Shown here piece by piece: positions 1-6,284 of a DNA stretch of 6,377 nt (its first letter is position 1; every line of letters begins with the position of its first letter). A program made the position numbers and the translations under genes. The stretch lies in NCBI GenBank assembly GCA_021163905.1, contig JAGGTG010000064.1, positions 1-6,377 of the forward strand, read 5' to 3'. The stretch comes from Candidatus Aerophobota bacterium (GTDB lineage Bacteria; Aerophobota; Aerophobia; Aerophobales; B3-G15). The notes under the pieces were generated by a model. That model made no database searches. It was not told the origin of the DNA and was given only the letters and a program-made list of their open reading frames with translations.

Positions 1-4
1 GTAT

Positions 5-283
5 ATGAATGTACCCGAGGGTCAGGAAAAAGTAGATGGGGTTAATCCTCACCTGCATCTTTATATTCATGCAGTAATAGAAAGACAACTCACCTCTGAT
101 GAGTTCCCCGTCGTAAAGGAGGTATTTATAGAGCTTATGAAAAAGGGATTAACAAGACACCAGGTTATTCATATAATAGGTAAGCCTCTTGCCAGACAGA
201 TATACCATATGTTAAAGGAAAATAAGCCATTTAATAGTGAGATTTACGAAAAGGATCTTCTCGAAATTAAAGATCAATTTTAA
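5..283 (+). CDS. DUF1841-like protein, probably N-terminally cut by window edge
   Basis: Function unknown. The protein reads NPHLHLYIHAVIERQL near residues 14-29 and RHQVIHIIG near 51-59. This resembles the C-terminal half of the DUF1841 family as I remember it, which has an NPFLH...H...EQL stretch followed by a second HxxxH motif. Both HxxxH pairs are visible here (H18/H22 and H52/H56), and the tail with KENKPFNSEIY also fits. No signal peptide or membrane segment is evident, so it is probably cytosolic. The ATG at position 5 gives 92 residues, but the frame is open to the left edge and no upstream sequence is available to show a ribosome binding site. Family members are usually longer, so the true start may lie outside the window. 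It lies 41 nt upstream of the next gene on the same strand, probably in one operon. The family call is by pattern memory and unverified. Confidence 0.6.
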   Translation: MNVPEGQEKVDGVNPHLHLYIHAVIERQLTSDEFPVVKEVFIELMKKGLTRHQVIHIIGKPLARQIYHMLKENKPFNSEIYEKDLLEIKDQF

Positions 284-310
284 ATTATTAAGTTAGAAAT
301 TGAGTCCTTA

Positions 311-316
311 AGGAGG
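311..316 (+). promoter_or_regulatory. Ribosome binding site AGGAGG deciding the ATG at 325
   Basis: A perfect Shine-Dalgarno AGGAGG sits 8 nt before the ATG at 325. It overlaps the in-frame GTG at 316, so translation from that GTG cannot use this site. The site therefore supports the ATG start and a protein three residues shorter than the longest reading frame. Confidence 0.85.
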
Positions 317-324
317 TGAGGTGG

Positions 325-585
325 ATGGAGGAGGAAAGAATAGGAAAAATAGTAAAGTACTTTGCCAGGATTGGAGTAGCAGCTATTATTCTGGAAAAGG
401 AGTTGCAAGTTGGTGATAGGATTCATATAAAAGGGCATACTACAGATTTTGAACAGAAGGTTGATTCCATGCAGATAGAGAATAAATCGGTGGAAAAAGC
501 AGGTCCCGGGGATGCTGTGGGTATCAAAATAAATGATAGAGTTAGACCTAATGATGTGGTTTACAAGGTGCAGGAAACAGGGTAA
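325..585 (+). CDS. Translation elongation factor-like protein (stand-alone EF-Tu domain-2-like barrel)
   Basis: An 86-residue protein made of a single beta-barrel of the EF-Tu domain-2 type. The visible pattern is RIGKIVKYFARIGVAAI, then LQVGDRIHIKGHTTDF, then VDSMQIENKSVEKAGPGDAVGIK, then VRPNDVVYKV. This is the characteristic run of small proteins annotated as translation elongation factor-like; a similar barrel forms the C-terminal domain of U32-family peptidases. There is no GTP-binding domain, so it cannot be a GTPase. Its role is unknown; binding to RNA, a ribosome or a protein partner is only inferred from the fold. The start at ATG 325 is chosen because a perfect AGGAGG lies 8 nt upstream. 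The gene sits 41 nt after the DUF1841-like gene and 46 nt before the helicase gene, all on the same strand. Family recognition is strong; cellular role is not known. Confidence 0.8.
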   Translation: MEEERIGKIVKYFARIGVAAIILEKELQVGDRIHIKGHTTDFEQKVDSMQIENKSVEKAGPGDAVGIKINDRVRPNDVVYKVQETG

Positions 586-598
586 AAGAGTAATTTAC

Positions 599-638
599 CG
601 TACATTCTGATTCCTCAGGAAGCTAACCAGAATGCACG
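599..638 (+). promoter_or_regulatory. Hairpin enclosing the ribosome binding site and start codon of the helicase gene
   Basis: CATTCTG at 603-609 is the exact reverse complement of CAGAATG at 628-634, whose last three bases are the start codon of the helicase gene. Beyond a single A/C mismatch (602/635) three more pairs form (599-601 with 636-638), giving 10 pairs in all. Inside the loop, TTCC at 611-614 pairs with GGAA at 618-621, covering most of the presumed Shine-Dalgarno AGGAAG (617-622). If it folds in the mRNA, both initiation signals would be masked. The pairing is seen directly; a regulatory effect is inferred. It could also act as a DNA palindrome bound by a protein, or be chance. 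Confidence 0.5.
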
Positions 639-3600
639 ATTATAAGAAAAATATACTTGAGGGATTAAACGAACAGCAGAAAAGGGCTGTTACTTATGGG
701 GAGGGTCCTCTTCTTATCGTTGCTGGAGCAGGAACGGGAAAAACCCAGGTGATAACACGCAGGATTGCCTACCTCATTGCTACAGGACGAGCTAAACCCG
801 AGGAGATACTTGCCCTTACCTTTACAGAAAAAGCTGCCCTGGAGATGGAGGAAAGGGTAGATGTGCTTGTTCCCTATGGGTATACTGAGTTCTGGATTAG
901 TACATTTCACGCTTTTGGAGATAGGGTTTTAAGGGAAAATGCTCTTGAGATAGGTTTATCTCCTGATTTTCAGGTTTTAGGTGTTCCTGAGCAGGTTATA
1001 TTTTTCAGGGAACATCTGTTTGATTTCCCCCTTTCCTATTATCGTCCCTTAGGAAATCCAACCCGCTATATTCAGGCTATTTTAACTCTTATTGGAAGAG
1101 CAAAAGATGAGGATATTACACCTGAGGATTATCTTAAGTATGTTAGTAAATTAGAAGAGAAGTTAAAGAATAATCCCGATGATGAGGAACTTAAAGAGAT
1201 TTTTACCAGGCAAAGGGAAATTGCCCTTACTTACAAAACTTACCAGGAGCTTCTCGCAAAAGAAGGAAAAATAGACTTTGGGGATCAGATTACCCTTACC
1301 TTAAAGCTTTTTCGAGAACATCCATCGGTTTTGAAAGAGTACCAGCGTCGTTTTCGCTACATACTTGTTGATGAGTTTCAGGATACTAACTACAGCCAAT
1401 TTCAACTTGTCAAACTTCTTGCCGGTGAGCATCGCAATGTAACTGTTGTAGGTGATGATGACCAGTGTCTTCCTCCAGGTACTTTAGTAAAGACTGTGGA
1501 AGGGGAAAAGAGAATCGAGGAAATTAAGCCTGGAGAGAGAGTAGTTACGGCAGTGGGTAAAGGATACATCAGTTTTTCTCCAGTACTTAGAGTTTTTAAA
1601 AAGAAAAAAAGGACTCGTTTCTTAACTTTCTACACCAAGGGTGGTTACAAACTGGAGGTAACCGATAACCATAAGATGTTCTGTTTTGTTCCATCAGTCC
1701 CCTCCGAAAAAAATCTTTACTATGTGTATTTAATGTGGAGGCAAGATTTAGGATGGAGAATGGGAACTACCAATGACCTTGCTGGAAGACTTAGATTAGA
1801 AAGATCAGCTGATAGGATTGTTGCTCTTAGGTGTTTCAATAGCGAAAGAGAAGCTAAGTATTTTGAGACTCTTTGGTCTTTAAAGTACAGCATTCCCACT
1901 GTTTGTTTTATGAAGCGCAAGGAATTACATATTCAGGATGAACTGCTGGAAAAACTTTATAATGAACTGGATGTAGAAAAAGGGGTAAGGGCTTTAGCTA
2001 ATGATCTCAGAGTGGATTTAGATGCCCATCATTTTTCTCTGGATGGGGTTAACAGGGGGAATAAAACTCGTGTTAAAATTCATCTTGAGATGTGCTATCG
2101 TAAAAACAGTTTAAAAAAAGGTAGGGGAAGCCCACTTAAAAACCCATCCGTTCTTCATCGAGTTTCTCTTGAGACTTCTAATGAAAAGATAATTGAAAAA
2201 TTAAAGTTAACTGGATTTCCTGTAACTAAAGCAAAAAAGGGTATTAGGGTAAGAATTACCAGTAGCAAATTAGAAAAGGTAGGAGCTGTTGCCGAGTATC
2301 TCAGGAGAATTACAGGAGGTATTCTGGAAAGCAAATTCTCCCTTGGAACACTAAATATTCAGCATAAACCTGCTCTTGTTATTCCTGCTTCCAATGTTTT
2401 GGTAGGTTTTTACCTGCCGGTGCTTCAGGACTCGAGGATTATCTACGATAAGGTGGTTAAAGTTAGTGAAAGAGTGAAGGAGGAAACAGTTTACGATTTG
2501 GAGATAGATAGGACTCATAATTTTGTGGCTAATGGGGTGGTTGTTCATAACTCCATTTATAAGTTCCGTGGGGCAGCTATAAGTAATATCCTGGGATTTA
2601 TTGATACCTATCCTGATGCCCAGCAGATAGTTTTAACAAAAAACTACCGCTCGCCTCAACAGATCCTTGATTCAGCTTATAGATTGATTAAATATAATAA
2701 TCCTGATAGGCTGGAGTTTAAAAATAATATTGATAAAAGGTTAATTGCTGTTGAAAAAAAAGAGGGAAAGGTTAAATTTCTTCACTTCGATACCCTTTTA
2801 TCAGAAGCCGAGGGAGTGGCTAAACTCATCAGGGATAAGGTAGAAGCTGGTGAGTATAAGTGGGGTGATTTTGCAATTCTTGTAAGGGCAAATGATGATG
2901 CTGACCCCTTTTTGCATGCCCTTAATATGTACCAGATTCCCTGGAGGTTTTCTGGAAATGAGGGTCTTTATGAACAGGAGGAGATTAGTCTTTTGATTTG
3001 TTTTTTAAGAACTCTCACAAATCTTGATGATAGTGTAAGTCTTTACTATCTTGCAACTTCTGATATTTACAGGATTCCGGTAAAGGATATTACTCTTTGT
3101 ATGAACTATGCCTCAAGGAAAAACTATACCCTTTTTTATGTTCTTTCCCATCTTGAAGAGATTCCTTCCCTTTGGGAGCAGATTTCACCTGAAGGCAAAG
3201 CCACTGTTGAGAAACTACTTAAAGATATAGATAGTTATCTTAAGGAAAGTATAAAACTTTCCACCGGTGAGATTTTATATAGGTTTATTACAAAAACAGG
3301 TTACTTAAAAAGACTAACCTCCAGTCCTTCAGCTGAAAATGAGAGAAAGGTAAGGAATATAGCAAGATTTTTTGAACTGGTCCAAAGTGCCGCTCAGGTT
3401 TTGAAAAACAACAAGGTTCTCCAGTTTGTTAGTTATCTTGATCTTTTAATTCAGGCAGGCGATAATCCAGCAGTGGTTGAAGCTGAGCTTGAAAGTGACG
3501 CTGTTAATATTTTAACTATACATAAAGCCAAGGGTCTTGAGTTTCCTGTTGTAATTATGGTGGACCTTGTTAATCAAAAATTTCCCTCTCATTTTCGAAG

Positions 3601-4657
3601 AGAAGCCATCCCTTTGCCCGATGATTTAATAAGAGATATTTTGCCAAGTGGTGATTTTCACTGGCAGGAAGAAAGACGCCTTTTTTATGTTGGTATGACC
3701 AGGGCTAAACAGGAGCTATACCTTACCAGTGCAAGAGATTATGGGGGTAAAAGATTGCGTAAGGTTTCCCCTTTTGTCCTTGAGGCTCTTGGTATCTCTG
3801 CCAGAGAAATTCAGCCATATAAAACAGCTGCTATTGAAGTAATTGAGCGAAACGCTCCCAGAAGGAAAAAGGACGAGGGAAAAATTTCAAATAAAATCTC
3901 AGATGATGAGATTTTAACCTTGAGTTATTTCCAAATTGACGATTATCTTACCTGTCCCTTGAAATACAAGTACATTCATATTTTACGTGTCCCGATTATT
4001 CAACATCATGCAGTTATTTATGGAAAGGCTCTTCACGATGCTATTCAGTATTACTATCAGTGCAAACTTCAGGGGAAAAAAATATCTGTTGATGAGCTTA
4101 TCCTTATTTTTGAAAGATCCTGGCTGAATGAGGGATTTATAAGCAAGGAGCATGAACTTAGAAGGCTGGAGGAGGGAAAAAGAACTCTGGAGAATTTTTA
4201 TGCAAGGGTGGAAAATGAAAAAGTTTTGCCAACTTACATAGAGAAAGAATTTAACTTTTTACTGGGAAAAAACAGAATAACCGGACGCTGGGATAGAGTT
4301 GACATAGTAAATGGGAAAGTTTACATTATTGATTATAAATCCTCTGATATAAAGGATAAGAAAAAAGCAGATAAAAGAGCTAAGGAGAGCTTGCAGCTTG
4401 CTATTTATGCTCTTGCCTATCAGATGATCTACGGGAAAATTCCAGATAGTGTCAGGTTGCATTTTCTTGAGACAGGAGTTATTGGGGAAGCTACTTTAGG
4501 GGAGAAAGAGCTTAGCAGGACGATAGATAAAATTGAAGAGGCTTCCCGGGGAATAAGAAGTGGGTTTTTTGAGCCTCAACCAAAGTATCTTTCCTGTCGT
4601 TTTTGTCCCTATCTTAATATATGTCCCCATCAGGGTAAAAGGAAGTATCTTGGTTAA
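632..4657 (+). CDS. UvrD/Rep-family helicase fused to PD-(D/E)XK nuclease, interrupted by an intein
   Basis: A 1341-residue precursor; removal of the intein (residues 279-640) leaves about 979 residues. It is predicted to unwind DNA 3'-5' with ATP and cut it, in recombinational repair of DNA ends, as in AddAB/AdnAB-type enzymes. Superfamily-1 helicase motifs are in order: Q motif LNEQQKRAV (12-20), Walker A AGAGTGKT (31-38), DEFQD (247-251), motif III GDDDQ/SIYKFRGA split by the intein, NYRS (671-674), TIHKAKGLEF (962-971), and YVGMTRAK (1019-1026). The C-terminal nuclease shows H1135, D1221, D1234-Y-K1236 and Q1255 followed by Y1259. Four cysteines (C1108, C1322, C1325, C1331; spacing CxxCx5C at the end) match the 4Fe-4S arrangement of AddB, AdnB-like and Cas4 nucleases. 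The ATG at 632 is the only plausible start, since an in-frame stop lies at 608-610; AGGAAG at 617-622 is a modest ribosome binding site. All catalytic residues appear intact. No partner subunit is encoded nearby. Confidence 0.93.
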   Translation: MHDYKKNILEGLNEQQKRAVTYGEGPLLIVAGAGTGKTQVITRRIAYLIATGRAKPEEILALTFTEKAALEMEERVDVLVPYGYTEFWISTFHAFGDRVLRENALEIGLSPDFQVLGVPEQVIFFREHLFDFPLSYYRPLGNPTRYIQAILTLIGRAKDEDITPEDYLKYVSKLEEKLKNNPDDEELKEIFTRQREIALTYKTYQELLAKEGKIDFGDQITLTLKLFREHPSVLKEYQRRFRYILVDEFQDTNYSQFQLVKLLAGEHRNVTVVGDDDQCLPPGTLVKTVEGEKRIEEIKPGERVVTAVGKGYISFSPVLRVFKKKKRTRFLTFYTKGGYKLEVTDNHKMFCFVPSVPSEKNLYYVYLMWRQDLGWRMGTTNDLAGRLRLERSADRIVALRCFNSEREAKYFETLWSLKYSIPTVCFMKRKELHIQDELLEKLYNELDVEKGVRALANDLRVDLDAHHFSLDGVNRGNKTRVKIHLEMCYRKNSLKKGRGSPLKNPSVLHRVSLETSNEKIIEKLKLTGFPVTKAKKGIRVRITSSKLEKVGAVAEYLRRITGGILESKFSLGTLNIQHKPALVIPASNVLVGFYLPVLQDSRIIYDKVVKVSERVKEETVYDLEIDRTHNFVANGVVVHNSIYKFRGAAISNILGFIDTYPDAQQIVLTKNYRSPQQILDSAYRLIKYNNPDRLEFKNNIDKRLIAVEKKEGKVKFLHFDTLLSEAEGVAKLIRDKVEAGEYKWGDFAILVRANDDADPFLHALNMYQIPWRFSGNEGLYEQEEISLLICFLRTLTNLDDSVSLYYLATSDIYRIPVKDITLCMNYASRKNYTLFYVLSHLEEIPSLWEQISPEGKATVEKLLKDIDSYLKESIKLSTGEILYRFITKTGYLKRLTSSPSAENERKVRNIARFFELVQSAAQVLKNNKVLQFVSYLDLLIQAGDNPAVVEAELESDAVNILTIHKAKGLEFPVVIMVDLVNQKFPSHFRREAIPLPDDLIRDILPSGDFHWQEERRLFYVGMTRAKQELYLTSARDYGGKRLRKVSPFVLEALGISAREIQPYKTAAIEVIERNAPRRKKDEGKISNKISDDEILTLSYFQIDDYLTCPLKYKYIHILRVPIIQHHAVIYGKALHDAIQYYYQCKLQGKKISVDELILIFERSWLNEGFISKEHELRRLEEGKRTLENFYARVENEKVLPTYIEKEFNFLLGKNRITGRWDRVDIVNGKVYIIDYKSSDIKDKKKADKRAKESLQLAIYALAYQMIYGKIPDSVRLHFLETGVIGEATLGEKELSRTIDKIEEASRGIRSGFFEPQPKYLSCRFCPYLNICPHQGKRKYLG
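1466..2551 (+). mobile_element. Intein (362 residues) in helicase motif III
   Basis: An in-frame protein-splicing element. It begins with Cys279 (CLPPGTLVKTVEGEKRIEEI, block A), has the block B T344-x-x-H347 in EVTDNHKMFC, and ends with block F/G VYDLEIDRTHNF and VVVHN (H629, H639, N640), followed by Ser641 as the +1 nucleophile. These are all the residues needed for class 1 splicing, so splicing should be active and join GDDDQ to SIYKF. The insertion is inside a conserved nucleotide-sensing motif, a typical intein site because the element can only be lost by precise deletion. Between blocks B and F lies a central part of about 260 residues: a GIY-YIG-like segment (about 361-429) and a further basic region (about 430-600) that may recognise DNA. 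No LAGLIDADG motif is seen. Base composition looks similar to the flanking host gene by eye, so nothing argues for very recent arrival. Confidence 0.95.
1712..1918 (+). other. Putative derived GIY-YIG homing endonuclease segment within the intein
   Basis: Residues 361-429 read NLYYVYLMWRQDLGWRMG, then TTNDLAGRLRLE, then later EREAKYFETLWSLKYSIPT. Aligned by eye to GIY-YIG nucleases, YYVY takes the place of GIY and RMG that of YIG. R386 falls eight residues after that glycine, the same spacing as the catalytic Arg27 after Gly19 in I-TevI. E412, in an AxxxE helix followed by a proline turn, fits the metal-binding Glu. The second Tyr of the motif is replaced by Arg (R376), with Trp375 next to it. 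If active, it would cut intein-free helicase genes at the motif III coding sequence and promote homing. The alignment is by eye, and the substituted Tyr leaves activity open. Confidence 0.55.
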
Positions 4658-4667
4658 AGGTAAAAAT

Positions 4668-5393
4668 ATGGGTAATTTTAAACCGGAGGACAGGATAATA
4701 TTAGCCCTGGATGTTGATGGGATAGAAGAGGTTAAAAAAATAGTAGGCAAGCTAAGGGGAAAAGTTGGTTTTTTTAAAGTAGGTATAAGGCTTTTTTTTC
4801 ATTACGGGCCATCTGTGGTTGAGTTGGTTAAAAAGGCAGGGGGAAAAGTTTTTCTCGATGTAAAGCTTTACGATATCCCATCCGTTGTGGAAAGTGCGGT
4901 AAAGATCATTGGAAGGATGAAGGTGGATATGCTTACCCTGCATACCCTGGGAGGAGTTGAGATGATGAGAAGGGCGTGCAGTGCTTTAAAAAAAGAGAGC
5001 CCTGATGTTAAGCTTATAGGGGTTACCCTTCTTACCTCTTATGATGAGAAGACTTTAAAGGATGATCTGGGAATAGAGGGAAGTATCGAGGAAAAAGTTT
5101 TATTTTTAGCAGGTAAGGCAAAGGAAGCTGGGCTTGACGGTGTTGTTTGTTCGGGAAGGGAGGTTAGAATTTTAAAGGATACCTTTGGAAATGATTTTAT
5201 TCTGGTTGTTCCCGGAATCAGGATGGGTAAAGTTGAAAAAGATGAACAGAAAAGAGTTTTAACTCCTGAGGATGCTATCTCTCGTGGAGCTGATTATCTT
5301 GTAATTGGTCGTCCAATTCTTAAGGCTCCTGATAAGATGGTAGCAGTTAATGAAATTATCAAAAGAATCACCCCTTTTAGTGGGGGCCTTTGA
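4668..5393 (+). CDS. pyrF: Orotidine 5'-phosphate decarboxylase
   Basis: Converts orotidine 5'-monophosphate to UMP, the last step of de novo pyrimidine synthesis, in the cytosol, normally as a TIM-barrel dimer. At 241 residues it has the usual bacterial length. The N-terminus shows RIILALDVDG with substrate-binding D15 and then FFKVG with K37. The catalytic signature FLDVKLYDIP carries D64, K66 and D69, the Asp-Lys-Asp array of the family. The C-terminal phosphate-binding parts VVPGIR and YLVIGRPI are present, so it should be active. The ATG at 4668 is chosen because AAAGG lies 7 nt upstream and the protein then begins as family members do; the reading frame extends further upstream, but only inside the helicase gene. 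It follows the helicase stop by 10 nt and its own TGA overlaps the ATG of the next gene, so translation is probably coupled. No other pyr genes are in the window. Confidence 0.96.
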   Translation: MGNFKPEDRIILALDVDGIEEVKKIVGKLRGKVGFFKVGIRLFFHYGPSVVELVKKAGGKVFLDVKLYDIPSVVESAVKIIGRMKVDMLTLHTLGGVEMMRRACSALKKESPDVKLIGVTLLTSYDEKTLKDDLGIEGSIEEKVLFLAGKAKEAGLDGVVCSGREVRILKDTFGNDFILVVPGIRMGKVEKDEQKRVLTPEDAISRGADYLVIGRPILKAPDKMVAVNEIIKRITPFSGGL

Positions 5394-6211
5394 TGAATAT
5401 CCAAAAGATTTTGGCTCTGGATTTTGATGGGTGTATTGTAGATAGTGTACTCGAGGCTCTTTTTGTTTCCTACTCTTCTTATAGAAAATACATTAATAGA
5501 AAAACTAAAATTTTTGATAATAAAGAGCCAAAGATAGGTGATTTTTTAAACTTAATTTCAAATTACCCCTCCCAGGTTGAAAAATTCAGATATTACAGAC
5601 CCTATATTAAAGATGCCTCCGATTATGCTGCAATTTTGTATATTATTGAAAATAAATTAAAAATTAGCTCTGAGGAGGAGTTTTTCAAGGTAAAGGAGTT
5701 AATTCCCCGGGAGAATCTTGAAAAGTACTATAGATATTTTTATGAGGTAAGGGAGATGGCATCCAGGGAGAACTTTGATGCCTGGGCAAGATTAACTCCT
5801 GGTTTTAGTTGTATAGATAAGATAAGGAAACTGGTAGATAAGTATAAAACTGTTATAGCCACCACTAACAACAAATATAGCATAAAGGATCTGTTATCAG
5901 GTCCCTATTTAAATCTTAATATTAAAGAAGAGGATATAGTTGATCTACATATAAGTACTGACAAGCTTGTCCAGATGGAATACATTACCAGAAAATACAA
6001 AGTTAAATTTGAAAATATCCATTTTGTGGATGATAACTTAAGCCATTTATTGAAGGTTAAACCGCTGGGTGTTAAGCTTTACCTTGCTGGATGGGGTTAC
6101 TGCACCGAGGAACAAAAAATTTTTGCAGAAAAGTCAAAGGATGTAACTTTATTGACAGGGGAAAATGTTTATCAGGTTCTGGATAGCAGGTTAAGTCGGT
6201 TTGTCAGTTGA
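5393..6211 (+). CDS. HAD-superfamily hydrolase, specific family unrecognised
   Basis: A 272-residue protein of the haloacid dehalogenase fold, probably a cytosolic Mg-dependent phosphatase acting on a small phosphorylated molecule. Motif I is LDFDGCIVDS, with nucleophile D10 and acid/base D12. Motif II is the Thr pair T157/T158 in VIATTN, K191 is the likely motif III lysine, and motif IV is FVDDN with D213/D214. The insert between motifs I and II (about residues 19-150) is large, charged and helix-like, so a C1-type cap with unknown substrate choice. The ATG at 5393 overlaps the pyrF TGA by one base, preceded by a G-rich GTGGGGG at about 5380-5386; this suggests translational coupling and is preferred over the adjoining in-frame TTG at 5390. 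Next to pyrF, a nucleotide-directed phosphatase is conceivable but only inferred. Phosphonatase or phosphoglycolate phosphatase-like activity cannot be excluded. Confidence 0.8.
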   Translation: MNIQKILALDFDGCIVDSVLEALFVSYSSYRKYINRKTKIFDNKEPKIGDFLNLISNYPSQVEKFRYYRPYIKDASDYAAILYIIENKLKISSEEEFFKVKELIPRENLEKYYRYFYEVREMASRENFDAWARLTPGFSCIDKIRKLVDKYKTVIATTNNKYSIKDLLSGPYLNLNIKEEDIVDLHISTDKLVQMEYITRKYKVKFENIHFVDDNLSHLLKVKPLGVKLYLAGWGYCTEEQKIFAEKSKDVTLLTGENVYQVLDSRLSRFVS

Positions 6212-6220
6212 TGCGTATCC

Positions 6221-6249
6221 TTGATGTATACCTATATTTGGTATATTAT
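6221..6249 (+). promoter_or_regulatory. Candidate sigma-70-type promoter after the operon
   Basis: TTGATG at 6221-6226 (four of six bases of TTGACA) and TATTAT at 6244-6249 (five of six of TATAAT) are separated by exactly 17 nt. Transcription would begin near 6256 and read rightwards out of the window. AT-rich DNA yields such matches by chance, but its place just after the last clear gene makes a new transcription unit plausible. Confidence 0.4.
6227..6245 (+). promoter_or_regulatory. Palindrome between -35 and -10, possible operator
   Basis: TATACC at 6227-6232 and GGTATA at 6240-6245 form a perfect 6-bp inverted repeat with a 7-nt centre. It fills the spacer of the candidate promoter and touches the -10 box, which is where a dimeric repressor or a MerR-like activator would bind. 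No run of T follows, so it is not a terminator. The symmetry is seen; operator function is inferred. Confidence 0.3.
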
Positions 6250-6284
6250 AAAGTCACCTAAATTATGTCTAAAGAGAAAATAAA

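Noticed and set aside
316..324. GTG at 316 as start of the EF-Tu domain-2-like gene
   Set aside because: It overlaps the perfect AGGAGG, which lies 8 nt before the ATG at 325; the family also starts close to the EE-RIGKI part.
581..599. GGTAAA / TTTACC hairpin after the EF-Tu domain-2-like gene as a terminator
   Set aside because: Only six AT-rich pairs, overlapping the stop codon, with no T-run afterwards; its last base also competes with the start-site hairpin.
1466..2551. LAGLIDADG or HNH endonuclease in the intein
   Set aside because: No LAGLIDADG-like decapeptides and no HNH spacing of His and Asn residues could be found in the central part; the GIY-YIG pattern fits better.
4560..4667. 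N-terminal extension of PyrF starting inside the helicase gene
   Set aside because: It lies wholly within the helicase coding sequence, matches nothing in PyrF, and the ATG at 4668 has a suitable ribosome binding site and gives the family's normal length.
665..4943. Minus-strand reading frames of 63-84 codons opposite the helicase and pyrF genes
   Set aside because: They lie opposite strongly supported genes, have no family resemblance and look like chance openings.
5390..5392. TTG at 5390 as start of the HAD gene
   Set aside because: The adjoining ATG at 5393 overlaps the pyrF stop in the classic coupled arrangement and needs no rare start codon.
6211..6261. ATG overlapping the HAD stop codon, a 16-codon frame
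   Set aside because: Very short, no recognisable content, and it overlaps the candidate promoter; the TGATG overlap is probably chance.
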